In this document: one piece after another, positions 53,519 through 63,166 of the stretch
Layout: each line of letters begins with the position of its first letter
How positions within the stretch are numbered: position 1 is the stretch's first letter
Origin: JACNJF01 sp050288105
GTDB lineage: Bacteria > Pseudomonadota > Gammaproteobacteria > GCA-001735895
Length of the DNA: 64,000 nucleotides
Assembly: GCA_050288105.1 (NCBI GenBank)
Contig: JBNKDE010000008.1
Location: forward strand, 1-64,000
Direction: 5' to 3'
Notes under the pieces: generated by a model
Database searches by the model: none
What the model saw: the letters and a program-made list of their open reading frames with translations, nothing else
What the model was told of the DNA's origin: nothing
Position numbers and translations under genes: made by a program

Positions 53519-54622
53519 ATGAAATTCCAGTTACTCAACACCGACCAGCAGGCTCGTCGAGGCCAGCTCAATTTTGCCCGAGGCCAGGTTGATACCCCTG
53601 CGTTTATGCCGGTGGGTACCTATGGCACGGTAAAGGCGATGACGCCCGAAGAGCTGCAGGGCATAGGTGCACAGATTATTCTGGGGAATACCTTTCACCT
53701 GATGCTGCGACCAGGCACTGACATCATCCAGCAGCATGGAGACCTGCATGACTTTATGAACTGGCCGGGTCCGATTCTGACTGATTCGGGTGGATTCCAG
53801 GTGTTTAGTCTGGCGCAGATGCGAAAAATCACCGAACAGGGGGTCACGTTTAACTCGCCGGTTGATGGTGCCAAGGTAGAACTTAGCCCTGAAAAGTCGA
53901 TGCAGGTTCAGCGAGCGCTGGGTTCAGATATCGTCATGATCTTCGATGAATGCACGCCTTATCCAGCTACCTTTGACCAGGCCAGTGCTTCAATGGAGTT
54001 GTCGCTGCGCTGGGCTGAACGCAGCAAGAATGCGCATGCCGGAAACCCGTCGGCGCTGTTTGGAATTGTGCAGGGCGGCATGTACGAGGAGCTACGTAAG
54101 AAATCGATTAACAAGCTGGTCTCTATAGGATTTGATGGCTATGCCATCGGCGGTCTGTCGGTGGGTGAGCCAGCGGATGAACGTAATCATATGCTGGATA
54201 TCTGTACCCCACGTATGCCGGAAGATAAGCCCAGATACCTGATGGGGGTCGGTAAACCAGAGGACTTGATCGAAGGTGTCAGACGCGGCATCGACATGTT
54301 TGATTGCGTGATTCCTACGCGTAATGCGCGTACCGGTTTTCTCTACACCCATAACGGCATCATTAAAATTCGCAACAGCCGTTTTGCCACCGATACGCGC
54401 CCGCTGGACGATCAATGCGGCTGCTATACCTGCCAGAATTACTCGCGAGCTTATCTACGTCATCTGGATAAATGCCAGGAGATACTGGGGGCACGTTTGA
54501 ATACGATTCATAATCTGTATTATTTTCAGGATTTAATGAAGAAAATTCGCCAGGCAATTGAACAGAACCGCTTTGAAGAATTTTCCAGAGAGTTTTACCG
54601 GCTTTATAACAACGAGACATAA
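53519..54622 (+). CDS. tgt: Queuine tRNA-guanine transglycosylase
   Basis: The 367-residue enzyme exchanges guanine 34 for preQ1 in GU(N) tRNAs. The catalytic region TDSGGFQVFSL (near residue 90), MIFDECTPYPA and DCVIPTRNARTG (with the nucleophilic Asp) are present, and the zinc site CGCYTCQNYSR lies near residue 300. The stop directly abuts the CoA-transferase gene. Confidence 0.97.
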   Translation: MKFQLLNTDQQARRGQLNFARGQVDTPAFMPVGTYGTVKAMTPEELQGIGAQIILGNTFHLMLRPGTDIIQQHGDLHDFMNWPGPILTDSGGFQVFSLAQMRKITEQGVTFNSPVDGAKVELSPEKSMQVQRALGSDIVMIFDECTPYPATFDQASASMELSLRWAERSKNAHAGNPSALFGIVQGGMYEELRKKSINKLVSIGFDGYAIGGLSVGEPADERNHMLDICTPRMPEDKPRYLMGVGKPEDLIEGVRRGIDMFDCVIPTRNARTGFLYTHNGIIKIRNSRFATDTRPLDDQCGCYTCQNYSRAYLRHLDKCQEILGARLNTIHNLYYFQDLMKKIRQAIEQNRFEEFSREFYRLYNNET

Positions 54623-54628
54623 GTGCCC

Positions 54629-56158
54629 ATGGCTCAGTCCGATAAGTTGATCACTGCTGAACAGGCAGCCCTGTTAATCCGCGATGGTGATACGATTGCC
54701 ACCGGTGGTTTTGTTGGCACTGGTGTGCCGGAACAGTTGCTCATTGCGCTTCAGGAACGCTTTAAATCTACCGCCCAGCCGAAAAATTTAACCCTGGTAT
54801 ATGCCGCCGGACAGGGCGATGGAAAGGACAGGGGACTCAATCACCTGGGTGAAAAAGGCATGGTTAAACGCATACTTGGGGGCCATTGGGGGTTAGTGCC
54901 CAAGCTGGGTGCGCTGGCCTATGAGAATGCGCTGGAGGCGTACAATCTGCCACAGGGTGTGATCTCGCATCTATATCGGGATATCGCCGCCGGCAAGCCG
55001 GGCACCCTGACGCATGTGGGTTTACACACCTTTGTCGACCCGCGTATTGATGGCGGTAAGTTGAATGCCGCAGCGGTTGAGGATGTCGTTGAATTGATGC
55101 AGATCGCTGGCGAGGAATATCTTTTCTATCACGCCTTCCCGATTCATATCGCATTGTTGCGCGGCACCACCGCAGATCGTCATGGCAATATCACGATGGA
55201 ACATGAAGCACTGACACTGGAAGCACTCTCCATTGCGCAGGCGGTGCATAACAGTGGGGGCAAGGTGCTGGTTCAGGTGGAGCGTGTGACCGAACGCCAT
55301 CGTCTCTCACCGCAGATGGTGAAACTGCCCGGGATTCTGGTCGACGCGGTGGTGATCGCAGAACCACAAAATCATATGCAAACCTTTGGCGAGCAATATA
55401 ACCCGGCCTACAGTGGTGAAGTCACCATCTCGCGTGAATCTGTGCAGTATGAAAAGGATATTCGCCTGATCCTCGGGCGCATCGCAGCACAGTATTTGAA
55501 GCCTGGCAGTATAGTCAACCTGGGCATAGGTATGCCCGAAGCGGTGGCACAGGCCGCCAGTGAGAAAGGCATTATTGATGACTTCACGCTGACTGTGGAA
55601 CCCGGTGGCATCGGCGGCATACCCTCCAGCGGTTTGAGCTTTGGTGCGACTGCGAATGCCGAAGCCATCATCGATCAACCTGCGCAGTTTGATTTCTACG
55701 ATGGTGGCGGTCTGGACCAGGCTTTCCTCGGCATGGCGGAAGTTGATATTCAGGGCAATGTCAATGTCAGTCGCTTTGGCAGTCGCACCGCGGGTGCGGG
55801 TGGTTTTATCAACATCAGCCAGAATGCGCGCGAAGTGTATTTCATGGGTACCTTCACCTCCGGCAGGCAACAGGTGGAGTTGCTCGACGAGGGTCTGAAA
55901 GTGGTCGCAAATGGACCGGTGAAAAAATTTGTCAGCCAGGTGCAGCACCTGACGTTTAATGGACAACGCTCGCTGCAGACCGGACAGAAGATTTTCTACG
56001 TGACGGAACGCGCAGTTTTCAGGCTCACTGCACAGGGTTTACATATCGAAGCGGTTGCACCTGGCATCGATATTCAAAAAGATATCCTTGATCAAATGGA
56101 TTTCGTCCCCATCTCTGATGCACAACCGAAATTGCTTGATGCCTCGTTGTTTGCCTGA
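54629..56158 (+). CDS. Family I CoA-transferase (propionate/acetoacetyl-type, YdiF-like)
   Basis: The 509-residue protein is a fused alpha-beta CoA-transferase. The N-terminal half has GDTIATGGFVGTGVPE and the C-terminal half the catalytic Glu in VEPGGIGGIPSSG (near residue 320) and NLGIGMPEAVA. Such enzymes move CoA between short-chain acids such as propionate, acetate and acetoacetate; the substrate cannot be told here. It lies between tgt and yajC, where most Gammaproteobacteria have nothing. GTG 54623 is an alternative start. Confidence 0.92.
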   Translation: MAQSDKLITAEQAALLIRDGDTIATGGFVGTGVPEQLLIALQERFKSTAQPKNLTLVYAAGQGDGKDRGLNHLGEKGMVKRILGGHWGLVPKLGALAYENALEAYNLPQGVISHLYRDIAAGKPGTLTHVGLHTFVDPRIDGGKLNAAAVEDVVELMQIAGEEYLFYHAFPIHIALLRGTTADRHGNITMEHEALTLEALSIAQAVHNSGGKVLVQVERVTERHRLSPQMVKLPGILVDAVVIAEPQNHMQTFGEQYNPAYSGEVTISRESVQYEKDIRLILGRIAAQYLKPGSIVNLGIGMPEAVAQAASEKGIIDDFTLTVEPGGIGGIPSSGLSFGATANAEAIIDQPAQFDFYDGGGLDQAFLGMAEVDIQGNVNVSRFGSRTAGAGGFINISQNAREVYFMGTFTSGRQQVELLDEGLKVVANGPVKKFVSQVQHLTFNGQRSLQTGQKIFYVTERAVFRLTAQGLHIEAVAPGIDIQKDILDQMDFVPISDAQPKLLDASLFA

Positions 56159-56285
56159 TTCAGGCTACAGCGGGAATTAAGCTTTTATATGAATCCTTCG
56201 CTATGCCATAATACGCGCCGTTTTAGGCCCTGAACCGGCATACTGTCGGTTCATCATCCAATCAGCCAATAAATTAGGAAAAGTT

Positions 56286-56615
56286 ATGAGTTTTTTTATC
56301 AGTGATGCAATGGCACAAACAGCCGGGGCAGCTCCGGGCAATCCAATTATGTCCTTCCTACCCTTGATTATCCTGTTCGTTATCTTTTATTTCCTGTTGA
56401 TTCGTCCACAACAAAAGAAAGCCAAGGAACATAAGACCATGGTTGAAAACCTGCAAAAAGGTGACGAGATCGTGACCCAGGGTGGACTGGTTGGTAAAGT
56501 GACCGAAGTTACCGATAGTTTTCTAACCTGCAAACTCGCTGAGAATGTTGAAGTTAAGGTTCAGCGTCACGCGATTACCACGGTTCTGCCCAAGGGCACG
56601 ATAAAAAGCATTTAA
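56286..56615 (+). CDS. yajC: Sec translocon accessory subunit YajC
   Basis: The 109-residue protein has a single span (about residues 22-43) followed by the conserved RPQQKKAKEHK and GDEIVTQGGLVGKV. YajC associates with SecDF and SecYEG. AGGAAAAG precedes the ATG. secD follows at 22 bases. Confidence 0.96.
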   Translation: MSFFISDAMAQTAGAAPGNPIMSFLPLIILFVIFYFLLIRPQQKKAKEHKTMVENLQKGDEIVTQGGLVGKVTEVTDSFLTCKLAENVEVKVQRHAITTVLPKGTIKSI

Positions 56616-56637
56616 TCAACAAGAATAAATCCAAATC

Positions 56638-58503
56638 ATGAATCATTATCCCCTGTGGAAGTACCTACTTCTCATCTTTGTGGTGGTGCTGGGACTGGTG
56701 TATGCAGCCCCCAACCTTTACGGAGAAGATCCGGCTGTTCAGATTTCGCATCGCGTTAATCTGGTTAACCAGGAAGAGCTCAATAATATCACCGCATTGC
56801 TCAAGAATCTGGGCATCGAGTATCGTTCGATAGAGCTGGCTGACGGCAATATACTGGTGCGATTTAAATCTGAAGAAGCCCAGTTGAAAGCGGCGTCGGA
56901 TATCAAGGACGCTCTGCAGGATCAGGATAATCGCTATACCGTGGCTCTAAACCTGGCGCCTGCGACGCCGGACTGGTTAACCAGTCTGAACGCGCTGCCC
57001 ATGTACCTGGGTCTGGATCTGCGCGGTGGTGTGCACTTCCTGATGGAGGTGGACATGGAAGAAGCCATCGTCAAAGCGCTGGATCGGTCTGGCACCGAAC
57101 TACGCGGATTCATGCGCGAACAGAAGATTCGCTATCGCACAGTACAGGTCAACAAGGACAATCTAACGATTCGTTTTAGCGATACTGCAGAAAGAGAAAA
57201 GGCGATAACCCTGCTGGAAGATGAATTCAGGGATTTTGAGTTTAATAAGGCTGATGAAAATAATTCTGCGCTGATCGTTATGACCTATAGCCAGCAGGCC
57301 CTGGTGGAAGAAAAGAAAGCAGCTTTGACGCAGAATATTTCGACGCTTAAAAATCGTGTTAACGAACTGGGTGTTGCCGAGCCGTTGATACAGCAGCAGG
57401 GTGAAGATCGTGTTGTGGTCCAGCTTCCCGGTGTGCAGGATACCGTGCGCGCAAAAGAAATACTGGGTGCTACCGCTACCCTCGAGTTCAGGCTGGTACA
57501 TGGCTCTCTGGCCGACTGGCAAACTGCGGCCAGCAGCGGCAAGGTCCCACTGGGTGCGAAACTGTATAAAGAGACCGATGGCTCTCCGGTACTGCTTAAG
57601 CGCAGCGTTATTGTGACCGGTGATCAGATCGTCGGCGCAGCTTCTGGTATCGACACTCAATCCAGTTCCCCCGATGTCACCATCACCCTGAACAGCAAGG
57701 GTGCTGATCGCATGAGCAAGGTGACGCGGGATAATGTCGGTAAACCGATGGCTGTTGTGTTCATTGAAGATAAATATGAATTTATCGATCAGGACGGTAC
57801 CCAGAAACGTATTAAGACCACTGAATCCCGAGTCATCAATGTGGCAACGATTCGCGATCAGCTCAGCAAGCGTTTCCATATTACTGGCCTCGATTCTACG
57901 CGTGAAGCGCGTGATCTGGCCCTGTTATTGAGAGCTGGTGCATTACGCGCACCCATGGTGATTGTTGAGGAAAGAACGGTAGGACCTAGTCTGGGACAGG
58001 AGAATATCGACAAGGGACTTAAATCGGTAGTTATCGGATTTTTCGCGGTACTGATCTTCATGACACTTTATTACAAACTGTTCGGTGTGGTTGCGAATAT
58101 CGCCTTGACCCTGAATCTGGTATTAATCGTGGCGATTCTATCGATGCTTCCGGCAACGCTTACCTTACCGGGTATTGCAGGTATTGTGTTAACCGTTGGT
58201 ATGGCGGTGGATGCGAATGTGTTGATTTTTGAGCGTATTCGCGAAGAACTCAGGCTGGGTAACTCGCCTCAGGCGTCCATTTATGCCGGATACCAGAAGG
58301 CGTTTAGTACCATTGCTGATGCGAATATAACGACATTTATTGCAGCAATCGTACTGTTTGGTTTCGGAACCGGTCCAATCCAGGGCTTTGCGGTTACCCT
58401 GTCTATCGGTATCGCGACCTCTATGCTGACGGCCATTATGGGCACGCGCGCAATTGTTAATCTCATTTACGGTCGTAAACAGATCAAAAAGCTGGCTATC
58501 TAG
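56638..58503 (+). CDS. secD: Protein translocase subunit SecD
   Basis: The 621-residue protein has an N-terminal span, a large periplasmic region (P1) with LGLDLRGGVHFLMEVD, and a C-terminal six-span RND-like domain with GMAVDANVLIFERIREE. Together with SecF it uses the proton gradient to pull exported proteins through SecYEG. Confidence 0.97.
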   Translation: MNHYPLWKYLLLIFVVVLGLVYAAPNLYGEDPAVQISHRVNLVNQEELNNITALLKNLGIEYRSIELADGNILVRFKSEEAQLKAASDIKDALQDQDNRYTVALNLAPATPDWLTSLNALPMYLGLDLRGGVHFLMEVDMEEAIVKALDRSGTELRGFMREQKIRYRTVQVNKDNLTIRFSDTAEREKAITLLEDEFRDFEFNKADENNSALIVMTYSQQALVEEKKAALTQNISTLKNRVNELGVAEPLIQQQGEDRVVVQLPGVQDTVRAKEILGATATLEFRLVHGSLADWQTAASSGKVPLGAKLYKETDGSPVLLKRSVIVTGDQIVGAASGIDTQSSSPDVTITLNSKGADRMSKVTRDNVGKPMAVVFIEDKYEFIDQDGTQKRIKTTESRVINVATIRDQLSKRFHITGLDSTREARDLALLLRAGALRAPMVIVEERTVGPSLGQENIDKGLKSVVIGFFAVLIFMTLYYKLFGVVANIALTLNLVLIVAILSMLPATLTLPGIAGIVLTVGMAVDANVLIFERIREELRLGNSPQASIYAGYQKAFSTIADANITTFIAAIVLFGFGTGPIQGFAVTLSIGIATSMLTAIMGTRAIVNLIYGRKQIKKLAI

Positions 58504-58511
58504 GAACTATT

Positions 58512-59438
58512 ATGGCTCTTATACGTGAATATAATTTTATGGGCATTCGCAAGATAGCCCTGACGACTTCTATCATCGTCATGCTGATCTCTATAGCCAG
58601 CCTGGTCGTTAACAAGCTCAACGTCGGTATCGATTTTACTGGTGGTAGTGTGATTGAAATCGGCTATCAGCATGCAGTAGAACTGGAACCTATTCGTCAG
58701 GGTCTGGCTGATGCAGGATACGCCGATGCCATTGTGCAGCACTTTGGCAGCGCGAAAGAAGTGTTAATCCGTCTGGTACCCCGTGAAGGACAGAATAAGG
58801 CGGAACTCAGTACCCAGGTGATTAGCTTACTGGAGAAGCTGGATAGCGATACCATCGATGTACGCCGGGTGGATTTTGTTGGTCCTCAGGTAGGTAAGGA
58901 ACTGACCGAAGACGGTGGTTTAGCCGTTTTGTATGCGTTGATCGCGATTCTTATCTATGTGTCGTTGCGATTCGAATACCGCTTCTCGCTGGGTGCGGTC
59001 GCGGCGCTGATCCACGACGTGGTGATTACGCTGGGTGTGTTCTCCATTCTGCAGCTGGATTTCGACCTGACTGTACTGGCCGCAATCCTGGCTGTGATTG
59101 GATATTCACTCAACGATACCATTGTTGTGTTTGATCGTATCCGAGAAAACTTCCGCAAGATTCGCAAAAAGTCAGCTCTTGAGATTACCAATACCTCAAT
59201 CAATCAGACGATTTCCCGAACCTTGATGACCTCTATTACGACCTTGCTGGTGTTAATCTGTCTGTATGTGTTTGGTGGAGAAGTGATCGCCTCTTTTGCC
59301 CTGGCTCTGATTGTTGGTGTCGTGGTCGGTACCTATTCATCCATTTATGTTGCGAGTTCAACTGCACTGGCTTTAGGCATTTCCAGGGAGGATTTGTTGA
59401 TACCGGAAAAGAATGAGGAAGAACTGGATCGCCCTTAG
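58512..59438 (+). CDS. secF: Protein translocase subunit SecF
   Basis: The 308-residue protein has six spans with GIDFTGGSVIEI near the N-terminus and GYSLNDTIVVFDRIREN near residue 197, both diagnostic. It follows secD by 8 bases. A strong terminator comes 35 bases after the stop. Confidence 0.97.
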   Translation: MALIREYNFMGIRKIALTTSIIVMLISIASLVVNKLNVGIDFTGGSVIEIGYQHAVELEPIRQGLADAGYADAIVQHFGSAKEVLIRLVPREGQNKAELSTQVISLLEKLDSDTIDVRRVDFVGPQVGKELTEDGGLAVLYALIAILIYVSLRFEYRFSLGAVAALIHDVVITLGVFSILQLDFDLTVLAAILAVIGYSLNDTIVVFDRIRENFRKIRKKSALEITNTSINQTISRTLMTSITTLLVLICLYVFGGEVIASFALALIVGVVVGTYSSIYVASSTALALGISREDLLIPEKNEEELDRP

Positions 59439-59473
59439 ATCTTTATTCCCCTCAAAATCGATAGTTTAATATT

Positions 59474-59527
59474 AAAAAAAGCCCGCTAGCTGTTCAGGGT
59501 CAACCCTGGAAGTGAGCGGGCTTTTTT
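59474..59527. terminator. Bidirectional terminator between secF and the rhodanese gene
   Basis: GCCCGCT (59481-59487) and AGCGGGC (59515-59521) form the outer stem, with A-run and T-run flanks. An inner stem CAGGGT/ACCCTG (59495-59508) makes a cruciform-like core. It serves both convergent genes. Confidence 0.85.
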
Positions 59528-59559
59528 GTACCTGCTTTCCGCCAAAGGGAAAAGGCAGG

Positions 59560-60354
59560 TTATTTTTTCTTGTTACGGATATCTTTAAAGAATTGCTTGG
59601 CGCCACCTTTCATGAAGTAGTATTTGGGGATGCTTTTGGCTTCCAGCGTATACTGTAACCAGGCAACCTGTTTGCCAGCTTCATCATATACTAGCAGTGT
59701 TTTTCCCCTTTCCTTAATCTTGGCCAGGAAGTCCGCCAGTTTGCTTTTCTGTGACATGGCAATGTTTTCCTGGCGGTAAGGATACAGCTCGATCAGACCA
59801 CGCTGCGCGGGTTCCCTGATATCAAGTATGACCGCGTTGTCATTGATTTCTTCAGCAAACTTGGCGGGGGGCAACAGGTGCTCAGCAAATTTCTCTTTAC
59901 TGATTAAATGAGCTGGATCAATGGGGGTTTCACCCAAAAGCGTGGATTTTTCCGGATAGGTGTTGGCCCAGTCAAAGATACCCGCATCAAAGGTAAAGGT
60001 CTGGTCGACACCTGCATTGCGAGCCTTTAATACCGCCTTATAGGATTTATAGCAGGTATGACCATTGCAATAAAATACCAGATCCTTTTTTTCAGCAGCG
60101 AGTTCCTTGATCCTGTCAGAAAAGGTCTTGCTGACCAGCGGGACATTTATTGCCCCATTTATATGTAAGGTTTCATATTCATAACTGGATCGCACGTCGA
60201 CCACGATTACTTTATCCAGCTTCGCGTTTAGTTCATCAATTTCGTAGTAATTAACGTTAGGGTAGGTTTCGCGACCAGGAAATTCCTGGGCCTGGGCTGA
60301 AGCGTTTAAAGGTAAAAACAGTAACAGGGTAAATAATGCCAGCAGGTTTTTCAT
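59560..60354 (-). CDS. Periplasmic tandem rhodanese-domain protein
   Basis: The 264-residue protein has a signal peptide (cut near SAQAQE). The first rhodanese domain is complete, with VVDVRSSYEYETLHINGA and the active-site Cys in YCNGHTCYKS (near residue 97). In the second domain the Cys loop reads YDEAGKQVA, with no cysteine, so it should be inactive or structural. The role may be sulphur transfer or binding in the periplasm. AAGGAATC precedes the ATG. It lies between secF and the flagellar genes and is functionally unrelated to either by sequence. Confidence 0.85.
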   Translation of the reverse strand: MKNLLALFTLLLFLPLNASAQAQEFPGRETYPNVNYYEIDELNAKLDKVIVVDVRSSYEYETLHINGAINVPLVSKTFSDRIKELAAEKKDLVFYCNGHTCYKSYKAVLKARNAGVDQTFTFDAGIFDWANTYPEKSTLLGETPIDPAHLISKEKFAEHLLPPAKFAEEINDNAVILDIREPAQRGLIELYPYRQENIAMSQKSKLADFLAKIKERGKTLLVYDEAGKQVAWLQYTLEAKSIPKYYFMKGGAKQFFKDIRNKKK

Positions 60355-60496
60355 TTTGATTCCTTTTTAAAACTTTAAATAATTATGAAACTCGAATTCT
60401 AGGATAGTTTTACGTAACTTCAATGAATTAGATCCAAATCCTGATAAATAACTTTAGGCAGCTTAGTGAGCCAGTGCATTTTCTGCAAATTATATC

Positions 60497-60512
60497 TGGC
60501 ATAGTCCATGCA
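60497..60512 (+). promoter_or_regulatory. Probable sigma-54 promoter of flgGHIJ
   Basis: TGGCATAGTCCATGCA keeps the invariant GG and GC at the exact spacing of the -24/-12 consensus TGGCACG-N4-TTGCW, with three differences at less strict positions. The start would be near 60523, 29 bases before the flgG ATG. Middle flagellar genes are sigma-54 dependent in Pseudomonas and Vibrio. Confidence 0.6.
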
Positions 60513-60551
60513 TATTGACCTGTGAATGCCCCAAAACACAGGAGATATTTT

Positions 60552-61337
60552 ATGAACCAGGCTCTCTGGATAGCAAAAACCGGTCTCGACGCCCAACAGA
60601 CTCGGTTATCGGTTATTTCTAATAACCTTGCCAATGTGAGTACCACCGGCTTTAAGCAAAGCCGCGCCGTATTCGAGGATTTACTGTATCAGAATATACG
60701 CCAGGCAGGCGGCCAGACCTCACAGGATACGCGCCTGCCTACAGGCCTGTACCTGGGTGCTGGCTCGCGTATTGTAGCTACTGAAAAGATACATACGCAG
60801 GGATCTATCGAAACTACCGGTAACTCGCTGGATGTCGCGATAGACGGTAAAGGTTATTTCCCCATTTTATTGCCTGACGGTAGCGAAGCCTATACCCGGG
60901 ATGGTGGCTTCAAGATGTCCGACCAGGGGCAATTAGTGACCTCAAGCGGCTATACCTTGCAGCCCGGCATTACCATACCCAGTGATACACGGCAGATTAC
61001 GATCGGTATCGATGGTGTGGTTTCTGTGACTACTCAGGGTAATAGCACCCCGACTGCTGTCGGCAATATCCAGCTGTCAAACTTCATTAATCCCATGGGG
61101 CTGGAGCCCATTGGTGAAAACCTGTTTGTAGAGTCAGCTTCCAGCGGTGCCGCACAACCCGGCACCCCCGGCTTAACCGGTCTTGGGACCCTGCGCCAGG
61201 GTTCACTGGAAAGTTCCAATGTGAATATCGTTGAAGAAATGGTAGGCATGATTGAAACCCAACGTGCCTATGAAATGAATTCGCGTGTGATTTCCACCGC
61301 CGATGGAATGATGTCGTATCTGAATAACAATATTTAG
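60552..61337 (+). CDS. flgG: Flagellar distal rod protein FlgG
   Basis: The 261-residue protein matches E. coli FlgG in length and order: LWIAKTGLDAQQTRLSVISN, NNLANVSTTGFK and AVFEDLLYQNIRQ near the N-terminus, and the C-terminal SSNVNIVEEMVGMIETQRAY. ATG 60552 has ACAGGAGA. An ATG 30 bases earlier lacks the family pattern. flgF, usually next to it, is not here; the gene is preceded by an unrelated rhodanese gene. Confidence 0.96.
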   Translation: MNQALWIAKTGLDAQQTRLSVISNNLANVSTTGFKQSRAVFEDLLYQNIRQAGGQTSQDTRLPTGLYLGAGSRIVATEKIHTQGSIETTGNSLDVAIDGKGYFPILLPDGSEAYTRDGGFKMSDQGQLVTSSGYTLQPGITIPSDTRQITIGIDGVVSVTTQGNSTPTAVGNIQLSNFINPMGLEPIGENLFVESASSGAAQPGTPGLTGLGTLRQGSLESSNVNIVEEMVGMIETQRAYEMNSRVISTADGMMSYLNNNI

Positions 61338-61345
61338 GTGATGAG

Positions 61346-62029
61346 ATGAAACCATTAAACATAATCGTATGTAGCCTGGCGCTGTTAATCATGCAGGGCT
61401 GTGCGAGTACGCGTATCGAGGTGCAACCGGATCCCATGTTTGCGCCTGTAGATCTGAAGGAAGCGAGATTTCAGCCTCAGAATAACGGTTCGATTTACCA
61501 GCAGGGTAGAGCAGTGCGCCTGTTTGAAGATAGTAAGGCGTTCCGTATTGGCGATCTGCTGAGTATCACGCTTTCAGAGTCCACCAATGCATCGAAATCG
61601 GCGGCGACTACTACCGCCAAGGATGACAGCGTGAGCATGGGGGCAGGCACCCTGCTGGGTATTACCCCCACCTTGAAGGGTCAGTCTATTCTGAATAACA
61701 GCCTGGAAGGTCAACGAGAATTCACCGGAACTGGCGATAGCGCTCAGAGCAATAGCCTGAGTGGTGAAATCACTGTGATGGTGGTTGATATTTACCCGAA
61801 TGGCAATTTGCTGGTACGGGGTGAAAAGATTCTGGGGCTGAACCAGGGATCAGAGTTTATCCGTATCGCCGGCATTGTCCGACCACAGGATGTGAGCGCG
61901 AATAACGAAGTGCTGTCCGGCAAGCTGGCCAATTCACGTATCTATTATGGTGGCGGCGGTGTTATTGCCGAAGCCAATACCAAGGGCTGGCTGAGTCGTT
62001 TCTTTGATAGCCCTGCGTTTCCTTTCTAG
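61346..62029 (+). CDS. flgH: Flagellar L-ring lipoprotein FlgH
   Basis: The 227-residue lipoprotein has a signal with lipobox IMQGC (Cys19) and the FlgH motifs GDLLSITLSESTNASKSA and ANNEVLSGKLANSRIYYGG. It builds the outer-membrane ring around the rod. It starts 8 bases after flgG. Confidence 0.96.
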   Translation: MKPLNIIVCSLALLIMQGCASTRIEVQPDPMFAPVDLKEARFQPQNNGSIYQQGRAVRLFEDSKAFRIGDLLSITLSESTNASKSAATTTAKDDSVSMGAGTLLGITPTLKGQSILNNSLEGQREFTGTGDSAQSNSLSGEITVMVVDIYPNGNLLVRGEKILGLNQGSEFIRIAGIVRPQDVSANNEVLSGKLANSRIYYGGGGVIAEANTKGWLSRFFDSPAFPF

Positions 62030-62038
62030 GAGGCTGAG

Positions 62039-63142
62039 ATGAAAAAAATCAATTTAATGTTGTTTATTGGCCTGATGCTGACTGCGCTTTGCAGTCATGC
62101 GGAACGCATCAAGGATCTTACCGAGATTCAGGGTGTGCGCTCCAATCAGCTGGTCGGTTATGGACTGGTGGTGGGTCTGGATGGTACGGGTGATCAAACG
62201 GCTCAGACGCCTTTTACGGTGCAGAGCCTGAAAAGTATGCTGTCTCAGTACGGCATTACACTGCCAGCGAATGTAAACCCGCAGGTAAAGAATATCGCTG
62301 CTGTCAGTATCCATGCGGATATTCCTCCCTTCGCCAAGATTGGGCAGAAGATCGATGTTACGGTGTCATCGCTGGGTAATGCAAAAAGCCTGCGTGGTGG
62401 CAGCTTGTTGATGACACCTTTGAAAGGTGCCGATGGCCAGATCTATGCGCTCGCTCAGGGTAACCTGATTGTGGGTGGCCTGGGGGTTGAAGGCGCCGAT
62501 GGGTCGCGCGTTTCCGTTAATATTCCCAGCGTAGGGCGTATACCAAACGGGGCCTCTATCGAGAAAGAAGTGAGTAACCCCTTTGCCCTGGGCGACCATA
62601 TTACGCTGAACCTGAAACGTCCTGACTTCACTACAGCCCAGCGTCTTGCCGATACCATTAACCATGTACTCGGCCCCAACAATGCGTTTGCCAAGGACAG
62701 TGTAACGGTTGCTATCAACGCGCCCCGTGATATCTCTCAGCGCGTCGGCTTCATGTCATTTGTGGAAAACCTTGAGTTCCAGCCAGGCGAGGCGCCTGCG
62801 AGGGTGATTGTTAACTCACGTACCGGCACCGTGGTGATCGGCAATCATGTGCGTGTTTATTCTGCAGCGGTATCGCACGGCAATATGACAGTGACCATTA
62901 CCAATACCAATCAGGTCAGTCAGCCGGGAGCACTGTCCGAAGGTGAGACAGTACAGAGTGTACAGAGCGACATAGCCGTGACCCAGGATAACAGTCGTAT
63001 GTTCCTGTTCAATACCGGTGTCACGCTGGATCAGATTGTGCGCGCGGTAAACCAGGTCGGTGCTTCTCCGGGTGACCTGGTGGCCATTCTGGAATCACTA
63101 AAGCAAGTTGGCGCGCTTTCTGCAGAGTTAATTGTAATCTAA
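62039..63142 (+). CDS. flgI: Flagellar P-ring protein FlgI
   Basis: The 367-residue protein has a cleaved signal (cut near CSHAER) and the P-ring segments RIKDLTEIQGVRSNQLVGYG, VGLDGTGDQT and DISVTVSS-like stretches. It forms the periplasmic ring in the peptidoglycan. AGGAGG precedes the ATG 9 bases after flgH. Confidence 0.97.
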   Translation: MKKINLMLFIGLMLTALCSHAERIKDLTEIQGVRSNQLVGYGLVVGLDGTGDQTAQTPFTVQSLKSMLSQYGITLPANVNPQVKNIAAVSIHADIPPFAKIGQKIDVTVSSLGNAKSLRGGSLLMTPLKGADGQIYALAQGNLIVGGLGVEGADGSRVSVNIPSVGRIPNGASIEKEVSNPFALGDHITLNLKRPDFTTAQRLADTINHVLGPNNAFAKDSVTVAINAPRDISQRVGFMSFVENLEFQPGEAPARVIVNSRTGTVVIGNHVRVYSAAVSHGNMTVTITNTNQVSQPGALSEGETVQSVQSDIAVTQDNSRMFLFNTGVTLDQIVRAVNQVGASPGDLVAILESLKQVGALSAELIVI

Positions 63143-63166
63143 CTTTTTACGAGATGCGTTTAAGCC

